From: a virus
Length of the DNA: 28,721 bases
IMG/VR virus record: IMGVR_UViG_3300043774_000481
Location: 1-28,721 of that record
Strand: one strand, 5' to 3'
Shown here one piece after another: positions 17,924 to 25,557 of this stretch. The translations under genes were made by a program, and so were the position numbers. Numbering within the stretch: the stretch's first letter is position 1; each line of letters opens with the position of its first letter. The notes under the pieces were generated by a model. That model was not told where the DNA came from. It worked only from the letters and a program-made list of their open reading frames with translations, and searched no databases.

Positions 17924-17956
17924 ATGAAGGCAGTACGAATGAGAGGCTTAAAGTAA
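17924..17956 (+). CDS. 10-aa leader ORF coupled to the fibronectin-like gene
   Basis: The codons read MKAVRMRGLK and stop. The stop overlaps the next ATG as TAATG at 17954-17958. A -10 box lies 6 nt upstream of its ATG. The fibre gene at 17956 has no clear ribosome site within the usual distance, so translation of this small frame may deliver ribosomes to it. Confidence 0.4.
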   Translation: MKAVRMRGLK

Positions 17957-18405
17957 TGAGTGCAAAGAATAAAGGAATTATTTCTTCTTCTGGTGGACGT
18001 AAACCAGGAACTCCAACCATAGGATCAGCAACAGGTGGAAACGCACAAGCCACTGTTACTTTCACAGCACCGTCATATTTAGGAAAACCAGCTGGAACTA
18101 GCTATATTGTAACATCAAGCCCAGGTAGTATAACTGCTACAGGTTCAGGTTCTCCAATCACTGTTACAGGTTTATCAAATGGAACAGGATATACATTTGT
18201 TGTTGCATTAAGAAATTTAGATTCTGCTGGACAAATTGAAGCAACATCTGATAATTCTGCTGCTTCCAACTCAGTTACTCCAGTAGCCCCACCATTCTTC
18301 CCACCATTCTTCCCACCGTTCTTCCCATTCTTCCCACCTTACTTCCCGTTCTTCCCAGGATTTGCTCCACCCCCATACTTCCCAACATTTACTGGTTGTT
18401 GGTAA
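17956..18405 (+). CDS. fibronectin-III-like protein ending in a Pro/Phe tract
   Basis: The 149-residue product has one fibronectin-III-like domain at about residues 18-110, with GTSYIVTSSPG, VTGLSNGTGYTFVVALRN and SNSVTPV. A 34-residue Pro/Phe/Tyr tract then runs almost to the C terminus (residues 112-145, for example PPFFPPFFPPFFPFFPPYFP). It lacks the cysteine-rich tail of its paralog at 17154. The tract is encoded by imperfect TTCTTCCCACCA repeats, which could change length by slippage. A virion adhesin or fibre-tip role is likely. Confidence 0.7.
   Translation: MSAKNKGIISSSGGRKPGTPTIGSATGGNAQATVTFTAPSYLGKPAGTSYIVTSSPGSITATGSGSPITVTGLSNGTGYTFVVALRNLDSAGQIEATSDNSAASNSVTPVAPPFFPPFFPPFFPFFPPYFPFFPGFAPPPYFPTFTGCW
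18292..18390 (+). repeat. TTCTTCCCACCA-type tandem repeats
   Basis: A purine/pyrimidine-skewed tract in which units of TTCTTCCCA(CCA) repeat and encode FFP or FFPP. A shorter version lies at about 17476-17535. Copy number could vary between relatives. Confidence 0.6.
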
Positions 18406-18420
18406 AAGTAAATATTTAAT

Positions 18421-18443
18421 TGACATAAAGTTTTTATGGTACA
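18421..18443 (+). promoter_or_regulatory. promoter of the oxygenase block
   Basis: TTGACA at about 18419 and TGG-TACAAT ending near 18443. The spacer is only about 14 bp, so the extended -10 may do most of the work. It is the one clear promoter just ahead of the first oxygenase gene. Confidence 0.4.
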
Positions 18444-18474
18444 ATTAAATTAAGAAAAAGGGGGTATATGCATT

Positions 18475-19185
18475 ATGCAAACCTATGATGAAAATGAAAA
18501 CCCATGGTTTACAAAAGACAGATCAGAAACAGTATTAAATAGAGTTAACAGATCTGTTGATGAAAAGATTACTGTTGAAAATCCAGGTATCGGATTAAAC
18601 ATATACAAGAATACTTTTTCAATTGATGATGCAAATAGATATATAAATATTCTTGAATCAAATCTATCAGGTGATAAAAAATATAAATGGGCAGAGGCTA
18701 CAGTTACTAACTCACCTAATCCAATTAAAAAAGCAAGAGACTGTGTAGATTTTAAGTATAAGCAAGAAAATTTAGGGCCAAGAGATGAAACAAATGAAGA
18801 ACTAATTGATCTTCATGAAGAGATATATCAAAAACTAAAATATTGCATAGATGATTATGCAAAATATTGGGGAATACATGTTGTTTATTATGAAGCATTT
18901 AATTTTGTAAAATATGAAGGTGAAGGAACGCACTTTAACATTCATGCAGACCACGGACCAGCATATAACTGCACAGTATCTGCCGTTATATACATTAATG
19001 ATGATTATGAGGGTGGAGAAATTAAATTTCCAAGATTAGATAATTATGTGCATAAACCACAAGTTGGAGACATAGCAATTTTTCCATCAAATTATATCTA
19101 TGAGCATGCATCATTGCCAATGAAGACAGGAACTAAGTATTGTGTTGTTGTAATGACAGACATAAATGAACTTGGTCATAAATAG
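18475..19185 (+). CDS. 2-oxoglutarate/Fe(II) oxygenase, prolyl-hydroxylase type (1 of 6)
   Basis: This family couples oxidative decarboxylation of 2-oxoglutarate to hydroxylation of a substrate, usually a prolyl or other side chain. In this 236-residue protein the metal triad is His157, Asp159 (HAD) and His211 (YEHAS). Lys221 in GTKY stands where the co-substrate-binding Arg or Lys is expected. The hallmark YINDDYEGGEIKF lies between. It is close to the product at 19980: both share ECD-like RDCVDFKFK and YEAFNF motifs. It starts the block, and the next gene overlaps its stop as TAGTG. Confidence 0.88.
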   Translation: MQTYDENENPWFTKDRSETVLNRVNRSVDEKITVENPGIGLNIYKNTFSIDDANRYINILESNLSGDKKYKWAEATVTNSPNPIKKARDCVDFKYKQENLGPRDETNEELIDLHEEIYQKLKYCIDDYAKYWGIHVVYYEAFNFVKYEGEGTHFNIHADHGPAYNCTVSAVIYINDDYEGGEIKFPRLDNYVHKPQVGDIAIFPSNYIYEHASLPMKTGTKYCVVVMTDINELGHK

Positions 19186-19967
19186 TGAAGTCAGTAAACT
19201 TTAATAAAATAATTTTTAGATCTTACAAAGATTGGCTAAACAAAGAAAGTCCATCAGTTCCATCCCCTACTCAAAACACAATACCTGATTGGTATAAAAA
19301 TGCGGATAGATTTTTTAAGGATCCAATTACTAAAAAACACTATCCAGCATCAAAAGAAATTTGTCCTTTTCCAAAAGAAGGAACAAAAAATGACTATGGA
19401 AAGATTCCTACATGGAAAGCCTGTCCAGCAATTATGGATTCATTTTTAACTGGATATATATTAAAAACTCCATGCGATATTAGATTTTTTAAAAACAATA
19501 ATGACATAATTGATGTTGAAATTTTAGATCAAAAGTATAAAGATTTTTGCAGTAGAAGACCACCTATGCCACAATTTAAACATCCAGAAGGTTTTTATCA
19601 GGATCATTTTGCTTGGTATCCAGATTGGGGATTTGAGCTACCAGAAGGCTATAGTGCTTTATTTATGACACCAATGAACAGATTTGATCTACCATTTTTA
19701 AATACAACTGGAGTTGTTGATAATGACAAGGTTCATCTTTTAGGAACGTTTCCATTTTTTATTCCAATAGGATGGGAAGGAACTATTCCAGCAGGAACCC
19801 CATATATGCAAGTTTTGCCATTTAAAAGAGAAAATTGGGAGCATGAGGTAGAATTTCAAAATCAAACAACAATTTATGATAAAATGGTAAAGAACATGAA
19901 GTTTTACCGTCAACCAGATGGTGGGATATACAAAAATAAAGTTTGGAATAAAAGAGAATATAAATAA
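19185..19967 (+). CDS. beta-rich phage protein of unknown role, 260 aa, GTG start
   Basis: The product has IPDWYKNADRF near residue 33, WKACPA near residue 78, DHFAWYPDWGFELPEGYSA at about residues 140-160 and IPAGTPYMQVLPFKRENWE near residue 212. I recognise this as a conserved hypothetical of marine and freshwater phages, often near oxygenase genes. It may have a cupin-like beta-barrel and is distantly like the product at 20657. The GTG start overlaps the upstream stop. It could bind or present the substrate of the oxygenases, but no catalytic motif is evident. Confidence 0.65.
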   Translation: MKSVNFNKIIFRSYKDWLNKESPSVPSPTQNTIPDWYKNADRFFKDPITKKHYPASKEICPFPKEGTKNDYGKIPTWKACPAIMDSFLTGYILKTPCDIRFFKNNNDIIDVEILDQKYKDFCSRRPPMPQFKHPEGFYQDHFAWYPDWGFELPEGYSALFMTPMNRFDLPFLNTTGVVDNDKVHLLGTFPFFIPIGWEGTIPAGTPYMQVLPFKRENWEHEVEFQNQTTIYDKMVKNMKFYRQPDGGIYKNKVWNKREYK

Positions 19968-19979
19968 AAAGGGGAAACT

Positions 19980-20657
19980 ATGAAAACTTGGACAGAAAAA
20001 CAAAATTTAGGCAGCGGTATTTTTTTGTATAAAAATGTAATTAAAAAAGAATTTGATGTAATAAATACACTTGAGAGTGTTCTAGGATCAGTTGCTGGAT
20101 ATGGAGAGCTATCTCCTGAAGGAAACAAATATCACTGGATGCCAGCATATGTAGGATACAAAGAGCTTATGCCAGAATACAGAGATTGTGTTGATTTTAA
20201 ATTTAAAAAAACAGATATAGAAAATGATAAAAGTGAAAAATCTTTAATTTTGCAAGATCTATGGCAAAAAGTTTATGATGCACAGTTTGCTGCTGTAGAA
20301 GATTATCGTGCAGAATACAACATAATGGGCTTAAACTATTGGGAGGCATTTAATTTTATTAAATATGGTCCAGGACAACACTTTCAAGAACATCATGATC
20401 ATGGTTTTTCCTACAACTGTACAGTTTCTTTAGTTGCATACGTAAACGATGACTATGATGGCGGAGAATTAAACTTTAGACTTCAAAATTTAAATGTTAA
20501 GCCAGAAGCTGGTGACTTGTTTATATTTCCATCAAACTATATGTATCCACACAGGGCAATGCCAGTTCATTCTGGTACAAAATATTCAATTGTTACAATG
20601 TTAGATTTTAACAAAAAATTTCATACCCCAGAAATGTATACTCCAGATACAGACTAA
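19980..20657 (+). CDS. 2-oxoglutarate/Fe(II) oxygenase, prolyl-hydroxylase type (2 of 6)
   Basis: The 225-residue product has the metal triad His138, Asp140 (HHD) and His191 (YPHRA). Lys201 sits at the 2-oxoglutarate site, and YVNDDYDGGELNF lies between. It is most like oxygenase 1, sharing YNCTVS and IFPSNYMY. These two form one subfamily with Lys rather than Arg at the co-substrate site. An AGGGGA ribosome site precedes the ATG, and the stop overlaps the next gene as TAATG. Confidence 0.88.
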   Translation: MKTWTEKQNLGSGIFLYKNVIKKEFDVINTLESVLGSVAGYGELSPEGNKYHWMPAYVGYKELMPEYRDCVDFKFKKTDIENDKSEKSLILQDLWQKVYDAQFAAVEDYRAEYNIMGLNYWEAFNFIKYGPGQHFQEHHDHGFSYNCTVSLVAYVNDDYDGGELNFRLQNLNVKPEAGDLFIFPSNYMYPHRAMPVHSGTKYSIVTMLDFNKKFHTPEMYTPDTD

Positions 20658-21370
20658 TGTTAAATATTTCTGTAGAAAAAAGGACTAAGTCTAAGACAAT
20701 CATATCTCCAATGTCAATAAAAAGAGATTGGATGGATGAAACTCCAGAAAAGCATGCGTATAGGTGTTTTCCAGTTACTCAGGCAAACATGATTGGTTGG
20801 AATTTAGCATGGAGTGAAGATGTTAAATTTATTTGGAATGGAATAAACGACACATCACAAGACAATGTTAAAATTTTAGGAGAAGATAGTTTAATCTATA
20901 CTGGAAGAGGGCAATCAAGTATAAGCTTTACAACAGGTCTAACATTTAAAACAGAAAATAATATTAGCTTGTTTACAATAAATCCAGTAAATTATTTTAA
21001 TTTAGAGTTTGAAGTTATATCTTCACTTATTAGTACTTCTTGGTTTGACAATGATTTTCCATTAGCAATAAAAGCAAAGGTTCCAAATAAAGAAATATTA
21101 ATAAAGGCAGGCCAGCCAATTGCAACAATCCTTCCAATTTCTTTGACGGCACTAGATAATACCTCAATTAAAATACATGACTATAAAGATGAAGACAATG
21201 TAAGACAAAACAAACATAGACTATATGGAATTGCCGCTCAAGAAGTAAACAAGTCTGGTAACTGGACAGATTGGTACAGAGATGCAATAAATGAAAAAGG
21301 TCAAAGCTTAGGAAGTCATGAAACAAAGGTTTTACGTCTTTCAGTAGAAGATAACAGTGAAATGGTATAA
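20657..21370 (+). CDS. beta-rich phage protein (DUF6065-like?), 237 aa
   Basis: The product has RDWMDETPEKHAYRCFP near residue 24 and ANMIGWNLAWSEDVKFIWNG near residue 44. Near residue 135 it has WFDNDFPLAIKAKVPNKEIL, then AGQPIATILPIS and KHRLYGIAAQEV. The order resembles DUF6065-type proteins, and the AGxPxxxxLPxx step is shared with the product at 19185. No metal triad is present, so it is not an oxygenase. A substrate- or cofactor-binding barrel is one possibility. Confidence 0.6.
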   Translation: MLNISVEKRTKSKTIISPMSIKRDWMDETPEKHAYRCFPVTQANMIGWNLAWSEDVKFIWNGINDTSQDNVKILGEDSLIYTGRGQSSISFTTGLTFKTENNISLFTINPVNYFNLEFEVISSLISTSWFDNDFPLAIKAKVPNKEILIKAGQPIATILPISLTALDNTSIKIHDYKDEDNVRQNKHRLYGIAAQEVNKSGNWTDWYRDAINEKGQSLGSHETKVLRLSVEDNSEMV

Positions 21371-21371
21371 T
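21363..21371 (+). promoter_or_regulatory. extended -10 promoter for a leaderless gene
   Basis: TGG-TATAAT followed by exactly 6 nt and the ATG at 21378. It overlaps the stop codon of the upstream gene. Confidence 0.65.
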
Positions 21372-21377
21372 CTAATT

Positions 21378-22052
21378 ATGGATAATTTAAACGCCTCTGT
21401 TGTAGTAAGAAAGCCTTCAATGACACCCTCTGGTTGGTTTGGTAACGGCAAAGAAATGATTGTTGAGCTAGAAAACTTTATGACTCAAGAAGAAATAGAG
21501 TTTTTAGAAAAAGCTGCAAAGTCTTTAACTATATGGGATATAACTCAAAGCCATATAAATGAAAATGGAACAGTTGTCTATGACTCTGAATATTGGAAAG
21601 ATAGAGTGGCAACTAGTCCAACTTTAGATAAAAATGATCCAACAATTGCTCCAGTAATTGCAGGATTATTTAAAAGGCTTAAGCCAATAGTTGAAGAGTT
21701 CTACAAGGTAAAGGTTATTCCAACTGGTACAACTATTGTTAGATGGCTTCCAGGCCAGTTTCAGAACCCTCATGCAGATAAAGAACTACACGAAGGCCCA
21801 GATGCAGGACTTCCTAATGATTTTCCAAACTATGACCTTTCAAGTCTATTTTATTTAAACGAGGACTATGAAGGTGGAGAATTATATTTTCCACTACAAG
21901 GTGTACAGTTTAAACCTAAAAAAGGTGCAGCGTATTTTTTTCCAGGTGATATGAATTACGTTCACGGAGTAACAGAAATTAAAAGTGGTATAAGATATAC
22001 CTGTCCATTTTTCTGGGAAATAACAGAGCATACAGGAGATAGAAAGCCATGA
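21378..22052 (+). CDS. 2-oxoglutarate/Fe(II) oxygenase, prolyl-hydroxylase type (3 of 6)
   Basis: The 224-residue product has the metal triad His132, Asp134 (HAD) and His196 (YVHGV). Arg206 in GIRYT binds the 2-oxoglutarate, and YLNEDYEGGELYF lies between. A longer reading from a GTG at 21357 exists but would run through the promoter. The leaderless ATG at 21378 is preferred. The stop overlaps the next start as ATGA. It has Arg at the co-substrate site, unlike oxygenases 1, 2 and 6. Confidence 0.9.
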   Translation: MDNLNASVVVRKPSMTPSGWFGNGKEMIVELENFMTQEEIEFLEKAAKSLTIWDITQSHINENGTVVYDSEYWKDRVATSPTLDKNDPTIAPVIAGLFKRLKPIVEEFYKVKVIPTGTTIVRWLPGQFQNPHADKELHEGPDAGLPNDFPNYDLSSLFYLNEDYEGGELYFPLQGVQFKPKKGAAYFFPGDMNYVHGVTEIKSGIRYTCPFFWEITEHTGDRKP

Positions 22053-22798
22053 ACTTAAATAACAAAAAAAGAATAACAAAGGATATAGTAGTATACGAAA
22101 ACTTTATTGATGAAGAAACTTGTCAAAAAATGATTAATGTTTTAGATGCACAAGCAAATAACAATAAAATATCATGGATGCCAATTTCTTTTTATGAGTC
22201 ATACTCATCTATTCTTCCAAAAGATGGAGATCAAGAAGTTCTTGATACTGGATTAGTTCCAACAATTTTTTCAGACATTGAAAATATAATGCCACAGGCA
22301 ATAGCATCTATTCATAATTTAGATCCAAAAACAATTTCTAAGATTGGATACCATACACAAAAATGGGAGCCAGGGGCATATGCAAGAATGCACTCAGACA
22401 ATACTGATGAACATGGAAACTCTGGAGCATTTACAAGAAGTCGTTATGCTGGATTCTTGTACCTTAATGATAATTTTGAAGGTGGAATACTTAAATTTCC
22501 AGATCAAAATATAGAAATTAAGCCACAGGTTGGAATGCTTGCTGTTTTTGACGGTGGATTTAATAACATGCACGAAGTATCCTTAATAGAAAGTGGAGTA
22601 AGATACACAATAGGATCTTTTTGGGACGATAGAGAAGAAGATGCTTATCCACAAGAACTAAGAGATTCATGGGCAGCAGAAATGAAAGAAACAAGAGCAA
22701 AGCAAGAAGTTGAAAGAGCAAAATGGCAAGAAATTCTTAAAGAAGGATACAAGATTGATGATAAAGGAAATAAATACAAGATAAAAGGACTTGATTAA
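22049..22798 (+). CDS. 2-oxoglutarate/Fe(II) oxygenase, prolyl-hydroxylase type (4 of 6)
   Basis: The 249-residue product has the metal triad His115, Asp117 (HSD) and His175 (NMHEV). Arg185 in GVRYT is at the co-substrate site, and YLNDNFEGGILKF lies between. After the catalytic fold comes a charged helical tail of about 45 residues (ETRAKQEVERAKWQEILKEG), absent from the others, which may tether it to a partner. It is translationally coupled to oxygenase 3. Confidence 0.9.
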   Translation: MNLNNKKRITKDIVVYENFIDEETCQKMINVLDAQANNNKISWMPISFYESYSSILPKDGDQEVLDTGLVPTIFSDIENIMPQAIASIHNLDPKTISKIGYHTQKWEPGAYARMHSDNTDEHGNSGAFTRSRYAGFLYLNDNFEGGILKFPDQNIEIKPQVGMLAVFDGGFNNMHEVSLIESGVRYTIGSFWDDREEDAYPQELRDSWAAEMKETRAKQEVERAKWQEILKEGYKIDDKGNKYKIKGLD

Positions 22799-22799
22799 C

Positions 22800-23459
22800 A
22801 TGGAAACATTTTTAAAAAAAGAACTTGAAGAAGCTGGCTTTGTTGTAGATGAAATTATGGAGAATGTTTTAGTAGTAGAAAATTTTATTTCAGAAGAAGA
22901 ATTAGAAATAATTCTTAATATTATAAATGACACAAAAGAAGAAACATGGTTTATAGAATATACTCAAAATTTAAAACGTTTTTGTCTAGAAAAATTTGGA
23001 AGAGATGACGTAGATAGCCTTGTTGCTGAAGGAAAGTTTGAAGTTACTAAAGGTTGGCAAGACAAAAATTTAAACATAGTTGATAACCCAATATATAAAA
23101 TAATTCATAAAAAATTAAACGTTTTTGTTCAAGAGGCAGATGATTCTTTAGGGCTTTCTGGTTTTGGAACTATACAAAGAATGCAGGAGGGTATTGAACT
23201 AAAACCTCATACAGATCAACATACTGACCCTTCAATTAAGTATGCTGCAATAATATATTTAAACGATGACTATCTTGACGGAGAACTTTTTTTTAAAAAA
23301 AATGAACAACTAATAAAGCCTAAAAAAAGATCTTTGCTTATATTTCCTGGAAATGATGAATTTGAACACGGAGTAAAACACGTTGGAAAGGGACCAATTA
23401 GGTATGTTCTTGTTGGTTTTGTAAAAATAAAAAATTTTTATAAGAATAATAAATACTAG
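22800..23459 (+). CDS. 2-oxoglutarate/Fe(II) oxygenase, prolyl-hydroxylase type (5 of 6)
   Basis: The 219-residue product has the metal triad His137, Asp139 (HTD) and His190 (FEHGV). Arg201 in PIRYV is at the co-substrate site, and YLNDDYLDGELFF lies between. The ATG at 22800 is chosen over a TTG at 22791 that overlaps the upstream stop. Its N-terminal 50 residues are acidic and helical. It belongs with oxygenases 3 and 4 by the Arg at the co-substrate site. Confidence 0.88.
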   Translation: METFLKKELEEAGFVVDEIMENVLVVENFISEEELEIILNIINDTKEETWFIEYTQNLKRFCLEKFGRDDVDSLVAEGKFEVTKGWQDKNLNIVDNPIYKIIHKKLNVFVQEADDSLGLSGFGTIQRMQEGIELKPHTDQHTDPSIKYAAIIYLNDDYLDGELFFKKNEQLIKPKKRSLLIFPGNDEFEHGVKHVGKGPIRYVLVGFVKIKNFYKNNKY

Positions 23460-23471
23460 AGAAAAGAAAAA

Positions 23472-24167
23472 ATGATGAAAAAAACTATACTAGAAGAAAA
23501 AGTTTATTACTATGAGGACTGTATTAAAAATTTTGAAGAGCTAATGAAAACGATTGACAAACTAGATGAAATGGAAAAATCTGAAGGTATATCTTCTTGG
23601 TTAGACTGGACAGCATCTAATGATAAAACCTTTATCTACGGATTAACAAAAACCTATGACTTGTCTGAAATTAATAATATGCAAGAACCATACAAATCTA
23701 AAATGCTTTATGTTTATAACACAATTTCTGAGTCTTTTTATGAAGTTTGTAAAGATTATGCCTTGGCTATGGGAGACACAGATGAGCCAAATTTATTTCC
23801 TGTTTTTAACATAAAAAAATATAATGCTGGAGTAGGAATGGGATCTCACTTTGATCAAAATGACGGAGACACAACACTAAGGTATTCCTTTAACATATAC
23901 TTAAATGATGATTTTGATGGTGGAGAAGTATCGTTTACTCTTTCCGATTATGATAAAAGAAATGAAAGACCTTCTCCTGAACTAGATTATGACATTGCAG
24001 TAAAAAATAATTCAGTTGATTTTGCAGTAAAACCTAAAGCAGGAAGTATTGTTATTTTTCCATCATCAGCACCATATTATCATACTGCTCACTTAGTAAA
24101 AAATAAATTTAAGTATATGATACCAGGACACTGGATACACAACGATATGCCAATGCGTAATCGCTAA
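23472..24167 (+). CDS. 2-oxoglutarate/Fe(II) oxygenase, prolyl-hydroxylase type (6 of 6)
   Basis: The 231-residue product has the metal triad His126, Asp128 (HFD) and a distal His204 (or His207) in YYHTAH. Lys replaces Arg at the co-substrate site (NKFKY). YLNDDFDGGEVSF is followed by a 30-residue insertion (DKRNERPSPELDYDIAVKNN) before the last strands, which may shape the substrate site. It is the most divergent of the six. Confidence 0.87.
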   Translation: MMKKTILEEKVYYYEDCIKNFEELMKTIDKLDEMEKSEGISSWLDWTASNDKTFIYGLTKTYDLSEINNMQEPYKSKMLYVYNTISESFYEVCKDYALAMGDTDEPNLFPVFNIKKYNAGVGMGSHFDQNDGDTTLRYSFNIYLNDDFDGGEVSFTLSDYDKRNERPSPELDYDIAVKNNSVDFAVKPKAGSIVIFPSSAPYYHTAHLVKNKFKYMIPGHWIHNDMPMRNR

Positions 24168-24178
24168 AGGCAATAAGA

Positions 24179-24847
24179 ATGAAAACAGCAATAGTTACAG
24201 GGGCAAGTAAGGGTGTTGGGTATGCCACTGTAAAACTTTTATCTGAAAGTGGATACAAAGTTATTGCTGTTTCAAGAAACTTGTCAAAAGTCTCTAATCT
24301 TATTTGTGACAATGTTGAGGTGTATCAATTAGACATTACAGACTCTGTTGGAGTTAAAACATTTTTTGAAAAATATAAAGAAATATCTTTAGATCTTTTA
24401 GTGCACAATGCTGGTGGTGGAGCAAGTCCAACCACTATTGTAAACGAAACACCAGAAAATTTTAGAAAAGCATATGACATAAATGTAACTGGACCAATGT
24501 ATATGTCTCAGTTGTTTGTTCCGTGCATGCAAAAATCATCTTCTCCCACTATTATTTTTATTAATTCTTTTGGTGGAAAGGTTCCATATCCTGGAGGCGG
24601 AAACTATACAAATGCTAAAAGAGGACAAAGAGGACTAATTGACACAATGCGAATAGAATTTCCGCAGTATAAAATTAAAATTACTGAGATTTGCCCAAGC
24701 ACAATTGACACACAGGAGCAAAAAAAAGATAATGCTTTAACTGCAGAAGATATGGCAGAGGCTATAAGCTGGGTAGCATCAATGCCTAGCCACGTAAACA
24801 TTAATGAGATAGAAATATGTCACATTAATGGAAATAGGTATAGATAG
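24179..24847 (+). CDS. short-chain dehydrogenase/reductase (SDR)
   Basis: Classical SDR enzymes oxidise or reduce alcohols and ketones with NAD(P). This 222-residue product has the dinucleotide motif TGASKGVG (residues 7-14) and HNAGG (76-80). The full catalytic set is Asn102, Ser130, Tyr143 and Lys147 (YTNAK), so it should be active. It is slightly shorter than usual (about 250 residues) at the C terminus. As the last gene of the oxygenase block it could oxidise a hydroxylated product further or make a sugar precursor for glycosylation. The substrate cannot be read from sequence. Confidence 0.85.
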   Translation: MKTAIVTGASKGVGYATVKLLSESGYKVIAVSRNLSKVSNLICDNVEVYQLDITDSVGVKTFFEKYKEISLDLLVHNAGGGASPTTIVNETPENFRKAYDINVTGPMYMSQLFVPCMQKSSSPTIIFINSFGGKVPYPGGGNYTNAKRGQRGLIDTMRIEFPQYKIKITEICPSTIDTQEQKKDNALTAEDMAEAISWVASMPSHVNINEIEICHINGNRYR

Positions 24848-24859
24848 TCTAACCAATGG

Positions 24860-25402
24860 TTAAAATGGAAACAGACTAAGCCATTCCTTAGTTCTTTTGG
24901 TTATACCCTTCCAAGCATCCCAGTTCTTTCCGCCAGCACTCATATGATATGCAATTTGTGAATTTATTACTGGATTAAATAAATCAGAGTTTGACCTTAA
25001 ATTAAATTTTTCCCGTCTTTCGGGACCTAGATTTCCAATCATATTAATTTGGAAAATACCGTATGAACTGTCTCCAGTTTTTGAGTTTCCATTAAAAGCT
25101 ATTGGTCTTCCGTTAGATTCTTTTTTTGCTATAGCCCAGGCTTCTTTTAGTTTTTTACCCTCAAAGCCAACTGCACCCAAAAGCAAGTATAAATCTTTAT
25201 CTGACAGTTTTGATGCATTTTCATATTTTTTAAGAATTGATCGTTTAGAAACAACAAATGCCGCTTTGTGGGCGGCAGGGGCTTCTTTTGATATAGATTG
25301 TTTTAGTAAATTATTCTTGGGGGTAGCATTAGCGTTATTAGCAAATACCGCTGAAGAAGCCACCATCAATAGTACCCCAAACCACACCTTAGTTTCTCTC
25401 AT
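24860..25402 (-). CDS. secreted lysozyme-fold (transglycosylase-like) enzyme
   Basis: The 180-residue product has a signal peptide (residues 1-27, hydrophobic core FGVLLMVASSAVF, predicted cut after ANA). A linker of about 50 residues and a lysozyme-like domain follow. The likely catalytic acid is Glu95 in AKKESNG. SSYGIFQIN (112-120), DLFNPVINSQIAY (140-152) and GGKNWDAWKG (157-166) are typical of the transglycosylase/goose-lysozyme fold. It would cut peptidoglycan outside the membrane. A strong AGGAGG site precedes the ATG. It lies on the opposite strand to the structural genes and has its own TGTCAG-class promoter. A signal peptide suggests export by the host Sec system rather than a holin. 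Confidence 0.8.
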   Translation of the reverse strand: MRETKVWFGVLLMVASSAVFANNANATPKNNLLKQSISKEAPAAHKAAFVVSKRSILKKYENASKLSDKDLYLLLGAVGFEGKKLKEAWAIAKKESNGRPIAFNGNSKTGDSSYGIFQINMIGNLGPERREKFNLRSNSDLFNPVINSQIAYHMSAGGKNWDAWKGITKRTKEWLSLFPF

Positions 25403-25425
25403 AGTTTTTACCTCCTAAGAAACGA

Positions 25426-25447
25426 ATGAGACCCACGTTGGTCTCAT
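25426..25447. repeat. 8-bp inverted repeat in the lysozyme-like leader
   Basis: ATGAGACC and GGTCTCAT around a 6-nt spacer. It lies between the -10 and the ribosome site of the leftward gene, so it would form an RNA hairpin in the leader, or an operator in DNA. Confidence 0.6.
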
Positions 25448-25452
25448 AATTA

Positions 25453-25482
25453 AGTATATCATGTTTCTACTGACAAGTACAA
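25453..25482 (-). promoter_or_regulatory. TGTCAG-class promoter for the lysozyme-like gene
   Basis: TTGTCAG at 25470-25476, 11 nt, TATACT at 25453-25458, with TTGTAC (25477-25482) as a possible -35. Spacing is one longer than in the other members. Confidence 0.5.
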
Positions 25483-25548
25483 GTCAATGTCCGATTTGTA
25501 CGTTATTTTAATAATAATTTTATAATAAAATATATTATTTTTTTGAAG

Positions 25549-25557
25549 TGGTATAAT
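25549..25557 (+). promoter_or_regulatory. extended -10 promoter
   Basis: TGG-TATAAT 3 nt before one ATG (25561) and 9 nt before the next (25567). The predicted +1 falls between them. Confidence 0.5.

Noticed and set aside
20657-21370. Seventh oxygenase
   Set aside because: It lies within the oxygenase block but has no HxD...H triad or DDYEGGE-type strand.
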